DNA of 64,000 bases from Pedobacter psychroterrae (GCF_004331695.1 NZ_SJSL01000001.1:1116001-1180000); one strand, 5' to 3'; positions 1 to 9,791 are shown, counted from the stretch's first letter. The notes: generated from the sequence alone by a model not told the origin. Program-made: numbers and translations.

Positions 1-384
1 GGGCTGTCGCAGCTGCATCAGTTGCGGGGGCGTGTAGGAAGGGGGGCAGAGCAGTCTTTTTGTATCCTGATGTCAGGTAATAAGTTAAGTGCCGACGGAA
101 AGCTTCGTCTGGAAACCATGGTCAAAACGAACAATGGTTTTGAGATCTCGGAGATCGATCTGCAGCTTCGCGGACCAGGAGATATCACCGGGACACAGCA
201 GAGTGGGGTGCTGGAGCTAAAGCTGGCGGATCTGGCCAAAGATCAGCTGATCTTGCAGGAAGCACGAAATACCGTTATCGATATCCTTTCAGAAGACCCA
301 ATGCTGGATGATCCGAAAAGCAGTCTGTTGAGAACCTATCTGAGCAAAAGAAGCCGTGGTATTGCTTTTGATAAAATATCCTAA
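1..384 (+). CDS. recG: ATP-dependent DNA helicase RecG, C-terminal fragment (5' end outside window)
   Basis: Frame 1 is open from the first base and encodes the last 127 residues of RecG, the branched-DNA helicase that remodels stalled forks and Holliday junctions in the cytoplasm. The first residues contain helicase motif VI (QLHQLRGRVGRG), followed by the family's LRGPGDITGTQQSG stretch and a helical C-terminal tail. The ATPase core start and the wedge domain lie upstream of the window. The stop (382-384) shares four bases with the stop of the convergent serine-hydrolase gene. Identification rests on motif VI plus the LRGPGD segment. Mfd and PriA also carry QxxGRxGR, but their C-termini do not look like this. 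Confidence 0.93.
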   Translation, partial: GLSQLHQLRGRVGRGAEQSFCILMSGNKLSADGKLRLETMVKTNNGFEISEIDLQLRGPGDITGTQQSGVLELKLADLAKDQLILQEARNTVIDILSEDPMLDDPKSSLLRTYLSKRSRGIAFDKIS

Positions 385-1613
385 TCCTCGTCACTTCCCG
401 GTAATGAACCAGCGCCTGAATAGGCGCCTTTTCTTATGACCGGCATTTTTAAATATTTGAACAATTCATCCAGGTGTAATAAACTACCATTGGTCAAATT
501 GCCTAAAAAGATCACTACAATATCCTTATCCAGATCACGGATATAAATGTGACGGAAACCATGCCACCAACCGGTATGGTAAACTACTTTGTCCATCCCT
601 TTGCCATCAAACATACGCCATCCGTAACCATAATTAAAATGTCCATTAACGGGTTTATTGCGGCCTTTGTAAGCAGAATCCAAGCTGTTTTTTTTCAGCA
701 GGCGGCCGTTTTTTAAATATTTGTCATACAATACCAGGTCATGCAGCGTACTGTAAATCCCTTTATCACCCACCGGCCCGTCCAGAAAGTTCTGGGCCAC
801 AGAATAGCGCCAGGTACGGTCATGCCCAACTACGTCAACGGGGATTTTTTCATATTCACTGGTGGAATAAACATGCGTGTTTTTAAGCCCTGCAGGTTTA
901 AAAACATGCTCCATCATGTATTGGGAAAACCGCTGTTTGGTTACTTTTTCTACGATGGCAGCCAGTACCATAAAATTAGAATTGTTGTAATGGAACACAC
1001 GGTCTGGCCTGGTGTATGGATTGGGCTTTTTGTCGGCTATAACCTGCATTACCTCCTGATTGGAAACCCCTTTTTTCATGTTGCGCTTTTCCTTTCGCCA
1101 TATGTCGTCGATAAAATAAACATAGTTCATCATCCCGCTCCGGTGCGACAATAACAAGCTTATCGTAATCCCATCATAAGGAAAATTAGGATAGAATTTC
1201 TTCACATCATCCGTTAACTTAAGTTTCCCGGCTTCAACCAACTGCATTACCGCTACACTGGTAAAAGTTTTGGTGATGGATGCGAGTTCAAATTCAGAAC
1301 TGATCTTTAAGCTGTCACGATGCAGGTAGTCTGCCCAGCCAATGGCTTTTTGATACAGGATCTTTCCCTTTCTTGCCACCAGCATGTTTCCGTTAAAGCC
1401 TGATTTTTTATGCAGGTTCTGTACGAAACCAGCAATCCATTTATCTCCTTTTGCAGGATCATATGCTAATAAAAGGCTGTCGGTTTTATCGTCTTCCTTG
1501 ATTCTTACTTTTTTGTCAGCTTCAGCTTTTTTAGCTTTTTCTTCCGGACTGGAACAGGCTGATAATGAAAAAATGGCAAGCGAAATGGTTAAGGTCAGCA
1601 GATTAAACTTCAT
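381..1613 (-). CDS. Serine hydrolase lipoprotein, beta-lactamase/penicillin-binding protein fold
   Basis: This 410-residue protein starts with a lipoprotein signal peptide (lipobox LSAC, Cys20), so it is probably anchored in the periplasm or outer membrane. A charged linker (26-45) precedes the beta-lactamase-related domain (class C/PBP4* type, PF00144). The nucleophile motif SITK lies at Ser112-Lys115, a YNNSN segment fits the YxN motif, and HTGWWHG near residue 355 fits the third (KTG-like) motif. Such proteins act on D-Ala peptides, esters or muropeptides. The real substrate cannot be read here, and it need not be a beta-lactamase. It converges on recG with a 4-bp stop overlap and is followed upstream by 136 bp without genes. 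Confidence 0.85.
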   Translation of the reverse strand: MKFNLLTLTISLAIFSLSACSSPEEKAKKAEADKKVRIKEDDKTDSLLLAYDPAKGDKWIAGFVQNLHKKSGFNGNMLVARKGKILYQKAIGWADYLHRDSLKISSEFELASITKTFTSVAVMQLVEAGKLKLTDDVKKFYPNFPYDGITISLLLSHRSGMMNYVYFIDDIWRKEKRNMKKGVSNQEVMQVIADKKPNPYTRPDRVFHYNNSNFMVLAAIVEKVTKQRFSQYMMEHVFKPAGLKNTHVYSTSEYEKIPVDVVGHDRTWRYSVAQNFLDGPVGDKGIYSTLHDLVLYDKYLKNGRLLKKNSLDSAYKGRNKPVNGHFNYGYGWRMFDGKGMDKVVYHTGWWHGFRHIYIRDLDKDIVVIFLGNLTNGSLLHLDELFKYLKMPVIRKGAYSGAGSLPGSDED

Positions 1614-1749
1614 TGATTGGGTAGATACTTGTTAAAAAGTCGAAAATTAAGGATTTTTAACACTTTAAACGCAAAAGAGTTTTAAACATTGCTTTAGGTA
1701 GAAGTAAATTGGTCTTATGCTAAGCAAGCATATTTATAGAAGTTATTAC

Positions 1750-2496
1750 TTATAGCTGTTGCAAGGCTTGTTTTACAGTGTCCTTGTTGGGCTTAGAAAC
1801 GGGTATTTTTTCTCCGGATATTAAAAGTAGAATACCACCGTCTTCTTTTAACCAGCTTTTTACATATTTTGGATTTACTAAATGGCTTTGATGAGTTCTT
1901 AGAAATCCTTTGGGGCGCAGTAAATCTGCATATTCTTTAAGGGACTTAGAAACCAGTATTTTTTCATCACCCGAAAGGAAGAAGTGTGTATACGTATTGT
2001 CTGCTTCACAACGTATAATTTCCGATAAAGTAACATACCTGATTTCGCTTTGCATCTGCAGGGCAATTTTGCTCACGTTCGTTTCCGGCTTTTTTAATTG
2101 CTGCAGCAAAAAATCGAGTTGCGAAGTTTGTATTTGGGTCGCCAGTTTTTCTTCAGCTTTATTGACTGCGTTCAGCAGTTCATCAATATCAATAGGCTTC
2201 AGAAGATAATCCAGGGCGGCAAATTTTACAGCTTGTATACCATAATGGTCGTAAGCAGTAACAAAAATAATATCGAAATTACGTGTTAGTAGCTGCCTCA
2301 GCACATCAAAACCGGTTTGATCGCCCATTTGAATATCCAGAAACACCAAATCAGGCGAATATTTTTCAATAGCATCAACCGCATCACTTACGTTTTGCGC
2401 TGTTGCTATTATAGTCACCTGCGGACAATGCTTTTCCAGCAAAGACCGCAGGTTCTCTAAGTTGGAGATTTCGTCATCTATTAAAATTGCCCTCAT
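1750..2496 (-). CDS. LytTR-family response regulator
   Basis: The 248-residue cytoplasmic protein has an N-terminal receiver (1-120) with the acidic pair at Asp7-Asp8, phospho-acceptor Asp54 (LVFLDIQM) and a conserved KP pair in YLLKPID. A C-terminal LytTR DNA-binding domain (about 145-248) follows, with the typical RTHQSHLVN segment. It starts 4 bp after the stop of the histidine kinase gene, so the two form an operon and almost surely a cognate pair. LytTR regulators bind short direct repeats upstream of targets; none was identified here. Length and domain order are normal for the AlgR/AgrA/LytR family. Confidence 0.92.
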   Translation of the reverse strand: MRAILIDDEISNLENLRSLLEKHCPQVTIIATAQNVSDAVDAIEKYSPDLVFLDIQMGDQTGFDVLRQLLTRNFDIIFVTAYDHYGIQAVKFAALDYLLKPIDIDELLNAVNKAEEKLATQIQTSQLDFLLQQLKKPETNVSKIALQMQSEIRYVTLSEIIRCEADNTYTHFFLSGDEKILVSKSLKEYADLLRPKGFLRTHQSHLVNPKYVKSWLKEDGGILLLISGEKIPVSKPNKDTVKQALQQL

Positions 2497-2500
2497 TATA

Positions 2501-4114
2501 TTATAGCCAATCGGTTAACGTTAAGCTTATATTGGTGCCTATAGTGGTTGATTCTATGGCTAAAGTAAAGCGATTTTTTCTATAAATACTATTTAACAGC
2601 GCTATTCTACCGTCGCTCAATGCCAAACCCAAACCCATATACTTTTTTTTCGTATCAAATCCATTTCCATTGTCGGTAACGGTTAATACTAAATCATTTG
2701 CTTGCTTCATCATTGTGATGGTCACTTTTCCATCAGTAGCTTTTTTCGCTATGCCGTGCTTCACTGCGTTTTCTACAAAAGGCTGCAGCAGCATACTTGG
2801 TATTTCTATGATATCTAAATCCAGGTCTTCTGAATGATCAATTTCGTATTTAAAGCCGAACCGCAATTGCTCCATTTGCAGGTAATCGTCCAATAAAGTT
2901 TTTTCTTGTGATAGACTGATCAGTTCTTTATCATCCAATACGTTACGGGTTAACCGAGCAAATTTAGAAAGGTATTTGTTGGCATTGTCTATTTCGTTCT
3001 TGTTCATTAAATTTTGAATGCCAGAGAGTGCATTGAACAGAAAATGAGGGTTTAATTGGGAACGAATGGAGTTCAGCTCGAGCTTTGCAATGTTTTTTTG
3101 CTGCTCTTTTTCTGCCAGCTTTCTTTTGTTCCTTTTTTTGTTGAAATAAAGGATTATGAGAAAGATTAGTCCAATGGATAAGGCGACGGCAAACGTATAG
3201 ATCAAAAGTTCCTTTTTGGTGTAGCTTTCTTCATTTAACGTTATAGAAAGCGTATGTCTGGTAATATATTTTTCTCTGTCTTTTACTGAAAGGTCGCAAT
3301 CACGGCATCCTTCCCATTTTATCCTTGGCTGAATGATAATTTCATAATCCCCCGATTTTTTGAAAATGCTTTTGTCAAACGCTACGTAAGGCAAAAACTG
3401 ATGTTCCTCACTTATGCCTCCATATTGCCAGGCAGTGGATTCGAAGATAATTTCCCCTGTTTTATTCTCTTTTATTGAGATATAGTAGAGATAATCAACG
3501 TCTGATTTGTCTTTAATAATGGTTAGTTCATCGTCCTTTTCAGTGAAAGTAAGCTTTGTTCTGTCTTTTGGGTGGCTGATCCAGCTGTAGTCAACACCTA
3601 AGTCAGTTTTGAAGCGCTTTGAAAAACCTTGAATTTTCGCTCTCGGAATGGGCTTCCCGTAAAAAACGGTTTTATAAACATCCTGAGGCTTTTGGATGTC
3701 GTAGGTGATTATGGTAATGATTTTATCTTTTATAGGAACGATACCAAACGTTGCAGCTCGGAATACTTCTTCGTCCCCCGCGTTGGCGTCTTTCAGTTGT
3801 GCCAGGTCGATCGGCTTGTTTACCACTAACGGCTTGTTATTCTCTAAAATTGTGTACCGATAATGCTGTGGACTGTCTACCTTTCTAAAATAAATTTCGA
3901 CGCTTGCATTATGGACGTCGGGTAAGAAATTAAAAGATGTATGAGGTTGATTGGAAAATATATTCCAGCAAAAGAGGTTTTTGGCCGAACTGTCTACAGA
4001 CATGAGCATTTTTCCTCCCACACCGGCTTTGCGAAAATAGTTGATGCCTTTTTGTGCATTTACTGTAGATAGCGCTATTATGAAGCTAAGGAATGTGAAG
4101 AGTATCTTTTTCAT
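2501..4114 (-). CDS. LytS-type sensor histidine kinase (His_kinase/HATPase)
   Basis: The protein has 537 residues from the ATG at 4114, chosen because it begins directly with a signal peptide ending STVNAQ; upstream in-frame ATGs only add a hydrophilic extension. Residues 22-300 are a periplasmic sensor region with no domain I recognise. One membrane segment (304-324) leads to a short coiled region and the His_kinase domain (PF06580) with the LNPHFLFNAL box at His357, then an HATPase domain (ENAVKHGI as N-box, DNGNGF as G1 box). It phosphorylates the LytTR regulator encoded 4 bp downstream. The large extracytoplasmic domain suggests an envelope or ligand signal. Confidence 0.9.
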   Translation of the reverse strand: MKKILFTFLSFIIALSTVNAQKGINYFRKAGVGGKMLMSVDSSAKNLFCWNIFSNQPHTSFNFLPDVHNASVEIYFRKVDSPQHYRYTILENNKPLVVNKPIDLAQLKDANAGDEEVFRAATFGIVPIKDKIITIITYDIQKPQDVYKTVFYGKPIPRAKIQGFSKRFKTDLGVDYSWISHPKDRTKLTFTEKDDELTIIKDKSDVDYLYYISIKENKTGEIIFESTAWQYGGISEEHQFLPYVAFDKSIFKKSGDYEIIIQPRIKWEGCRDCDLSVKDREKYITRHTLSITLNEESYTKKELLIYTFAVALSIGLIFLIILYFNKKRNKRKLAEKEQQKNIAKLELNSIRSQLNPHFLFNALSGIQNLMNKNEIDNANKYLSKFARLTRNVLDDKELISLSQEKTLLDDYLQMEQLRFGFKYEIDHSEDLDLDIIEIPSMLLQPFVENAVKHGIAKKATDGKVTITMMKQANDLVLTVTDNGNGFDTKKKYMGLGLALSDGRIALLNSIYRKNRFTLAIESTTIGTNISLTLTDWL

Positions 4115-4155
4115 GTTAATAAGTTTAATTTTCATCAAACTTGTCACAATAATAG

Positions 4156-4163
4156 CAAAACTA
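4156..4163 (-). promoter_or_regulatory. Candidate -7 box of the LytS/LytTR operon
   Basis: On the minus strand this reads TAGTTTTG, matching the Bacteroidota -7 consensus TAnnTTTG, about 40 bp before the kinase start. No TTTG at the usual -33 spacing was found, so support is moderate. Confidence 0.35.
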
Positions 4164-4303
4164 AAACCGTAAAACAGGAAAGGCAGTGTTTCAAATAGTA
4201 GATGTGTTGTTTTTTGCAGTATTTGAATTTGCCAAAAGTGGGGCTTACATTTCCGAAAAACTCTTCCAATGTTTTTCTAATTTGTGTAACGTTTCTAAAT
4301 AAA

Positions 4304-4334
4304 TTTCCTTTAAGGGGCAAAAAGGTTAAATTTG
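4304..4334 (+). promoter_or_regulatory. Candidate fumC promoter (-33/-7 type)
   Basis: TTTC (4304-4307), a 19-nt spacer and TAAATTTG (4327-4334) fit the Bacteroidota promoter TTTG-N19/20-TAnnTTTG. The predicted start of transcription lies about 20 nt before the fumC ATG at 4360. Confidence 0.45.
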
Positions 4335-4359
4335 GGCAAAAATAATTTTTCAAAATACT

Positions 4360-5757
4360 ATGAGTTTTAGAATAGAACACGATACAATGGGCGAAGTACA
4401 AGTGCCAGCTGATAAATATTGGGGAGCACAAACCGAACGTTCACGTAATAATTTTAAAATTGGTCCCGAAGCGAGTATGCCAAAGGAAATTATACATGCT
4501 TTTGGTTATTTAAAAAAAGCCGCGGCTTTGGCTAATTCCGAGCTAGGGGTATTGTCTCAGGAGAAAGCAAATCTGATTGCCAAGGCATGTGATGAGGTCA
4601 TTGCAGGAGCGCTTGACGATCAGTTTCCGCTGGTAATCTGGCAAACCGGTTCAGGAACGCAAAGTAATATGAACGGCAATGAGGTAATTGCCAATCGTGC
4701 CCATGTTCTGAACGGGGGACAATTAGCTGATGATAAAAAGATTTTGCACCCAAATGATGACGTAAATAAATCCCAGTCTTCAAACGATACCTATCCTACT
4801 GCTATGCATATTGCGGCATATAAACAAGCAGTAGAGGTGACTATTCCCGGCTTAGAAAAATTGCGAAATACCCTTCATCTGAAGGTTCTGGAGTTTGGTG
4901 ATATTGTTAAAACCGGTCGTACGCACTTTATGGATGCCACACCCCTAACTTTAGGACAGGAATTTTCAGGTTATGTACAGCAGATAGACAACAGTATCCG
5001 TACGGTAAAAAATGCTTTGGCGATGATCAGCGAACTGGCATTGGGTGGTACTGCTGTTGGAACAGGGTTGAATACGCCGAAAGGCTATGATGTGCTGGTG
5101 GCTCAGAAAATAGCTGAGCTGACAGGACTTCCATTTGTTACCGCCCCTAATAAGTTTGAGGCCCTGGCAGCACATGATGCCATGGTAGAGCTTTCCGGCG
5201 CTTATAAAAGAACTGCTGTTTCTTTAATGAAAATAGCCAATGACATCAGGATGTTAAGTTCTGGCCCGCGCTGCGGAATTGGGGAGATCATCATTCCGGA
5301 CAACGAGCCAGGTTCTTCTATCATGCCTGGAAAAGTTAACCCTACCCAGCCTGAGGCGATGACAATGGTCTGCGCACAGGTGATGGGCAATGACGTTACT
5401 GTAGGCATAGGCGGAAGTAACGGGCATTTTGAACTGAATGTATTTAAGCCTGTGATAGCTGCAAATGTGCTGCAGTCGGGCAGATTAATTGGTGATGCAT
5501 GTGTTTCATTTAACGATAAGTGCGCAGAAGGAATCCTGCCAAACCTGCCGGAGATCAAAAAGCATTTACAAAACTCGTTAATGCTGGTAACGGCATTGAA
5601 TCCTCATGTAGGTTATGAAAATGCGGCTAAAATTGCTAAAAAAGCGCACAAAGAAAATAAAACACTAAAAGAGGCCGCAGTAGAACTTGGTTTGCTGACC
5701 GGAGCACAGTTTGATGAGTGGTTACGTCCTGAAGATATGGTGGGCAGCTTAAAATAA
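4360..5757 (+). CDS. fumC: Fumarate hydratase class II
   Basis: This 465-residue protein belongs to the class II fumarase (iron-independent, homotetrameric) branch of the fumarase/aspartase superfamily and catalyses fumarate to L-malate in the TCA cycle. The superfamily signature [13 protein letters not shown] is intact and includes the catalytic serine loop. The [10 protein letters not shown] and [11 protein letters not shown] segments that line the active site are also present. The GSGTQSNMN and [11 protein letters not shown] forms point to fumarase rather than aspartase, though aspartase activity is not excluded by sequence alone. Length is normal. A lipoprotein gene follows after 3 bp and is probably co-transcribed. 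Confidence 0.95.
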   Translation: MSFRIEHDTMGEVQVPADKYWGAQTERSRNNFKIGPEASMPKEIIHAFGYLKKAAALANSELGVLSQEKANLIAKACDEVIAGALDDQFPLVIWQTGSGTQSNMNGNEVIANRAHVLNGGQLADDKKILHPNDDVNKSQSSNDTYPTAMHIAAYKQAVEVTIPGLEKLRNTLHLKVLEFGDIVKTGRTHFMDATPLTLGQEFSGYVQQIDNSIRTVKNALAMISELALGGTAVGTGLNTPKGYDVLVAQKIAELTGLPFVTAPNKFEALAAHDAMVELSGAYKRTAVSLMKIANDIRMLSSGPRCGIGEIIIPDNEPGSSIMPGKVNPTQPEAMTMVCAQVMGNDVTVGIGGSNGHFELNVFKPVIAANVLQSGRLIGDACVSFNDKCAEGILPNLPEIKKHLQNSLMLVTALNPHVGYENAAKIAKKAHKENKTLKEAAVELGLLTGAQFDEWLRPEDMVGSLK

Positions 5758-5760
5758 GGT

Positions 5761-6264
5761 ATGCTTCGTAAAGGATTTTATCTTGCGCTGCTGGTACCCT
5801 GTATTTTGCTTTTTATGTCTTGTCAGCGGCTTCCTGATGTACAGGGCAAAGGTTCTGGTTTTATGCAAGGAGTATGGGTACAGGATGCTGTGCCCGATGC
5901 TGAAAAGCTGCTGAGCAATACCCATCACCGGTTTAAGATTACCTGTGATTCATTTTATGTTGACCTTACTACCTATTCAAAGGTCAACTACTATGCTGAC
6001 AGCTGTTTTCAGAACGGCATCTGGAAAGAATATGCAAAGGGTGTTTATCTGGTACGGTCTGACAGTGTTTTTTTTGAAGGCACTTATACCAAAGCCAATT
6101 ATAAGCAGAAGCTTTCGGGATGCTATCAGACCGGACGCTATATTAAAAGTTTCAAGATCAAAGAGGCCTCCTCAGACAAATTGCTATTGGAAAGTACAAA
6201 CAACCAGCGAGAGCTTAGGCTGACGTTAAACGAAAGGATCACCTGTGTCCCAAGGGAATTATAA
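5761..6264 (+). CDS. Small lipoprotein of unknown function, downstream of fumC
   Basis: The 167-residue product begins with a lipoprotein signal peptide (lipobox FMSC, Cys21). The mature part has many Tyr, Lys and Cys residues and looks like a compact beta-rich domain, with a repeated pattern of SDSVFFEGTY type that resembles small Bacteroidota lipoproteins. I recognise no catalytic motif. It starts 3 bp after the fumC stop, so it is very probably in the same transcript. That is an odd pairing of an envelope lipoprotein with a cytoplasmic TCA enzyme, and may reflect shared expression rather than shared function. The S1/P1 nuclease gene follows after 18 bp. Confidence 0.75.
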   Translation: MLRKGFYLALLVPCILLFMSCQRLPDVQGKGSGFMQGVWVQDAVPDAEKLLSNTHHRFKITCDSFYVDLTTYSKVNYYADSCFQNGIWKEYAKGVYLVRSDSVFFEGTYTKANYKQKLSGCYQTGRYIKSFKIKEASSDKLLLESTNNQRELRLTLNERITCVPREL

Positions 6265-6282
6265 ATAAGAAGATTGAAAGCC

Positions 6283-7071
6283 ATGAATAAATACCTAAAA
6301 GTACTCGCTGTTTCAATGATATTGTACCTGCCTTTTAGCGCAGGTGCCTGGAGCATGATTGGGCACCGTATTGTCGGACAAATAGCCGAAAATCATTTGA
6401 GCAGCAAAGCCCGCAAGGCCATCAGGGCAATACTTGGCAATGAAAGTCTGGCTATGGCCAGCAATTGGGGAGATTTTATCAAATCAGATCCGGCTTATGA
6501 TTATTTGTACAACTGGCATTTTGTCAACCTGCCTGCTGGGCTGAACAAGCAGGGGTTATTTGATTTTTTAGAAAAAGATACGGCCGCGAGTGTTTATACC
6601 AAAGTGCCTGTGATGATTGCAATATTGAAAGACAAGCAAAGCAGCGCTGATCAAAAGATCTTTGCCATGCGCATGCTGGTACACCTGGTTGGTGATTTAA
6701 ACCAGCCAATGCATACCGCACGCAAGGAAGATCTGGGTGGAAATAAGATATATGTAACCTGGTTTGGTGAAAAATCTAATTTACACCGGGTTTGGGATGA
6801 TGAACTGATCGATTACCAAAGGTTGAGCTATATGGAATATGTAGCCGCTATTGATCACCCCACTGCAATGCAACTTGTTAACTGGAAAGGTAATAGCCTC
6901 AAAGATTTTGTATACGGCTCTTACGAGGTATGCAACAAAATCTATGAGACTACCAAACCAGAGGCGAAGCTGGGTTATAAATACAATTTTGACTACGTAA
7001 ATACTTTAAATGATCAGTTATTAAAAGGTGGTATCTGCCTGGCCAATATTCTTAATGATCTTTATAAATAG
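6283..7071 (+). CDS. Secreted S1/P1-type nuclease
   Basis: The 262-residue protein starts at the ATG at 6283 rather than an in-frame TTG 9 bp earlier. Its signal peptide ends ...SAGA, leaving Trp23 as the mature N-terminus, which is diagnostic: in S1/P1 nucleases the N-terminal Trp coordinates the zinc cluster. Other zinc-ligand segments are visible (GHRIVGQIAE, MLVHLVGDLNQPMH, LHRVWDDEL). The family cleaves single-stranded DNA or RNA in the periplasm or outside the cell, giving 5'-nucleotides. Length fits bacterial members. The stop is immediately adjacent to the convergent cphA stop, with no intergenic base. Confidence 0.9.
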   Translation: MNKYLKVLAVSMILYLPFSAGAWSMIGHRIVGQIAENHLSSKARKAIRAILGNESLAMASNWGDFIKSDPAYDYLYNWHFVNLPAGLNKQGLFDFLEKDTAASVYTKVPVMIAILKDKQSSADQKIFAMRMLVHLVGDLNQPMHTARKEDLGGNKIYVTWFGEKSNLHRVWDDELIDYQRLSYMEYVAAIDHPTAMQLVNWKGNSLKDFVYGSYEVCNKIYETTKPEAKLGYKYNFDYVNTLNDQLLKGGICLANILNDLYK

Positions 7072-9687
7072 CTAGACACCAAATTCCTTATCGAGATATT
7101 CAGATACCTTCCCAATTGCATTGTCAATGGTGTCGCTCAATATAGTAATATATGAACCTGGTTTGGCAGTGCTGATAATATAACGGAGACAATCATCGCC
7201 ATTGTTGTTAATGATCACTTCCATGCCGGGTTTGACTTCTTCAATCCCTTTAAGCAGCAGCTCTATTAATTCCTGTTGCGTACGGCCGCGCAGGTATTTC
7301 TCCTGGCAGATGATAATTCTGTCAAACATCTGTGCGGAAATTCTGGCTGTTTCAATGATATCCTCCTCGCGCCTGTCTCCGGTACCTGATATAATACCCA
7401 GGTGCTCCGTTGCCTCTATCGATTTCAGATAAGATTTTATGCCGTTAAAGCCATCAGGGTTGTGTGCAAAATCAACAAGAACCTTAAACTCTTTGAATTT
7501 AAAAGTGTTCATCCTACCGGGTGTCTGAGCTGCAGACGGGATAAAAGTTTCCAGTGACATGCGGATATCTTCTATCTTATATCCCCATAAAAAGGTAGCA
7601 AGCGTAGCAGCCAGCACATTCTGGATCATGAAGTCTACAGTACCACCAAATGTCAGCGGGATGTGTGTCACTTTTTCCACCCGGATCTTCCAGTCGCCTT
7701 TCTTAATGGTGATATACCCAGTCTCATATACCGCAGAGATCCCTCCTTTTTTACTATGTTCCCTAATTACCGGATTGTGCTCATCCATACTAAAGTACGC
7801 AATGTTACAATCTGCCTCGCCGGCAATTTTGATACAGTATTTATTGTCAGCGTTCAGCACTCCCCAGCCAGTTCTTTTCACTGCACCAATTACTACCGAT
7901 TTAACTCTCGTGAGATCTTCTAAAGTGTGTATGTCTGAGATTCCCAGGTGGTCTTCCTGTATATTGGTCACCACGCCAATATCACATTTATTAAAACCCA
8001 GTCCTGCCCTTAAGATACCACCGCGTGCTGTTTCTAATACAGCAAATTCTACGGTTGGGTCTCTTAATATGAATTCTGTACTGACAGGGCCTGTAGTGTC
8101 TCCCTTCATCAGCATCGTATTTTGTACATAAATACCGTCTGATGTGGTATAGCCCACCCTTGTACCATTGCTTTTTACGATATGGGCTATCAACCTTGTG
8201 GTGGTTGTTTTGCCGTTTGTACCTGTTACAGCTATAATAGGGATACGTGCAGATTTGCCCGGAGGATAGAGCATATCTATTACTGGTGCAGCCACGTTTC
8301 TGGGTAATCCTTCACTCGGTGCCAGGTGCATCCTGAAGCCGGGTGCAGCATTTACCTCGAGTATTACGCCACCATTTTCAGGCAAGGGCTGGGTGAGGTT
8401 CTCGGCCATAATATCAATACCGCAGATGTCCAGTCCTATTATCCTCGAAATCCGTTCACTGATAAATACATTTTGCGGGTGTACGAGGTCGGTTACGTCT
8501 ATTGAAGTCCCACCAGTGCTTAAATTGGCCGTAGATTTCAGGTAAACGATTTCGCCCTTTGGGGGAATGGTGTCCAATGTGTAGTTTTTCTTTTCAAGCA
8601 GGTCCAGCGTATCGCGGTCTACTATGATTTCGGTCAGCACATTTTCGTGTCCGTAACCACGTCTGGGATCTTCATTTTCCAGGTCTATGAGTTGCTGGAC
8701 GGTCAACTCGCCATTGCCGGTCACGTGTGCAGGCACACGAAGTGCCGCGGCTACCATTTTGTGGTCAATTACCAGGACCCTGAAATCATAACCTGTAATG
8801 AATTTTTCAATGATGATTTTTCTTGAATAGTTTTTGGCGTATTCAAAAGCTTCTTTGGCTGCTTCATCCGTTTTTACATTGATGGAGGCACCTTTGCCGT
8901 GGTTTCCGTCGAGGGGTTTAAAAACCAGCGGATAGCCGACCTTTTTGATGGCATCGGCCAGGTCTTCTATATCAGAAATGGTTACGCCTTTAGCTACCGG
9001 AATCGCGGAATCCTGTAACAATCTTTTTGTTTCGTCCTTGTTGCAGGCAATGTCGACCGCAATGCTGTTGGTTTTTTCGGTCATCGTGGCGCGGAAACGA
9101 ACCTGGTTCTTTCCATAACCCAGCTGTACCAATGAACTTTTATTGAGCCTGATCCATGGAATATCCCTTGAAATGGCCTCGTCCACAATTGATCCTGTAC
9201 TGGGTCCTAATCTTTCCAGTTCCCTCAGTTCGCGCATACGCTGGATGTCAGTTTCCAGGTCATACTCCACATTATTGATGAGGGCTTCTGCTATTTTAAC
9301 AGAAGCTTCCGCGGCATATACCCCCGCTTTCTCTTCAATGTAGCTGAATACCACATTATATATCCCGTCAGTTTTAGTCTGGCGTGTCCTTCCAAAACCA
9401 GTATCCATCCCAGCAAGGGTCTGTATTTCTAGGGCGATGTGCTCAATCACATGGCCCATCCAGGTTCCCTCATCGATCCTTTCCAGAAATCCTCCGGGTG
9501 CACCTTTTGAGCACCTGTGCGATTGTAACGTCGGGATCAGTTTCTCGATGCGTTCCCTAAAGCCCGCAATAAGGTTTGTTGGGCTTTGTTCCAGTTCTTC
9601 GAGATCCAGCCTCATCTGAATCAGTTTTTTTCTATTTATAGACCAGATGTTTGGTCCGCGCAGCACTTGTATGCCTAATATCTTCAT
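7072..9687 (-). CDS. cphA: Cyanophycin synthetase
   Basis: The 871-residue enzyme polymerises aspartate and arginine into cyanophycin (multi-L-arginyl-poly-L-aspartate), using two ATP-driven steps. Residues 1-160 form the CphA N-terminal domain. An ATP-grasp domain (about 161-478) carries VFKPLDGNHGKG and GVILEVNAAPG; it adds Asp to the backbone. A Mur-ligase-like domain (480-871) with P-loop VTGTNGKTTT (487-496) and DFAHNPDG adds the side-chain Arg. Length and order match CphA1. Its start lies 104 bp from the divergent cyanophycinase gene, and a peptidase for the released dipeptide follows, which strongly supports the assignment. Confidence 0.95.
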   Translation of the reverse strand: MKILGIQVLRGPNIWSINRKKLIQMRLDLEELEQSPTNLIAGFRERIEKLIPTLQSHRCSKGAPGGFLERIDEGTWMGHVIEHIALEIQTLAGMDTGFGRTRQTKTDGIYNVVFSYIEEKAGVYAAEASVKIAEALINNVEYDLETDIQRMRELRELERLGPSTGSIVDEAISRDIPWIRLNKSSLVQLGYGKNQVRFRATMTEKTNSIAVDIACNKDETKRLLQDSAIPVAKGVTISDIEDLADAIKKVGYPLVFKPLDGNHGKGASINVKTDEAAKEAFEYAKNYSRKIIIEKFITGYDFRVLVIDHKMVAAALRVPAHVTGNGELTVQQLIDLENEDPRRGYGHENVLTEIIVDRDTLDLLEKKNYTLDTIPPKGEIVYLKSTANLSTGGTSIDVTDLVHPQNVFISERISRIIGLDICGIDIMAENLTQPLPENGGVILEVNAAPGFRMHLAPSEGLPRNVAAPVIDMLYPPGKSARIPIIAVTGTNGKTTTTRLIAHIVKSNGTRVGYTTSDGIYVQNTMLMKGDTTGPVSTEFILRDPTVEFAVLETARGGILRAGLGFNKCDIGVVTNIQEDHLGISDIHTLEDLTRVKSVVIGAVKRTGWGVLNADNKYCIKIAGEADCNIAYFSMDEHNPVIREHSKKGGISAVYETGYITIKKGDWKIRVEKVTHIPLTFGGTVDFMIQNVLAATLATFLWGYKIEDIRMSLETFIPSAAQTPGRMNTFKFKEFKVLVDFAHNPDGFNGIKSYLKSIEATEHLGIISGTGDRREEDIIETARISAQMFDRIIICQEKYLRGRTQQELIELLLKGIEEVKPGMEVIINNNGDDCLRYIISTAKPGSYITILSDTIDNAIGKVSEYLDKEFGV

Positions 9688-9756
9688 GAATATATAGTAT
9701 GGTAGTTAATGTAGGAATTTTTTTCGTAAACGGCATAAAAACACAGCAGTTTTATT

Positions 9757-9764
9757 TATGTTTG
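9757..9764 (+). promoter_or_regulatory. -7 box in the cphA-cphB divergent region
   Basis: TATGTTTG matches TAnnTTTG. It lies downstream of an in-frame ATG at 9699, so a transcript from this promoter could only start translation at the later ATG (9792). That decides the cphB start. No clear -33 TTTG is present. Confidence 0.45.
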
Positions 9765-9791
9765 AAATTATTGGGAAATGTAGAGAAAAAA

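Noticed and set aside
381-1613. True class C beta-lactamase (AmpC)
   Set aside because: It has SxxK and HTG-like motifs but a lipobox and a weak YxN; a broad serine-hydrolase call is safer.
4144-4431. Minus-strand 95-codon frame crossing the fumC start
   Set aside because: It overlaps fumC on the opposite strand and runs through AT-rich intergenic DNA with no recognisable domain. It is a shadow frame.
7559-8131. 190-codon plus-strand frame inside cphA
   Set aside because: It is antisense to the conserved Mur-ligase half of cphA and has a skewed composition with no motif.
9699-9791. In-frame N-terminal extension of cphB
   Set aside because: The -7 box (9757-9764) lies inside it, and cyanophycinases normally begin at the KGKLIIIGG strand.
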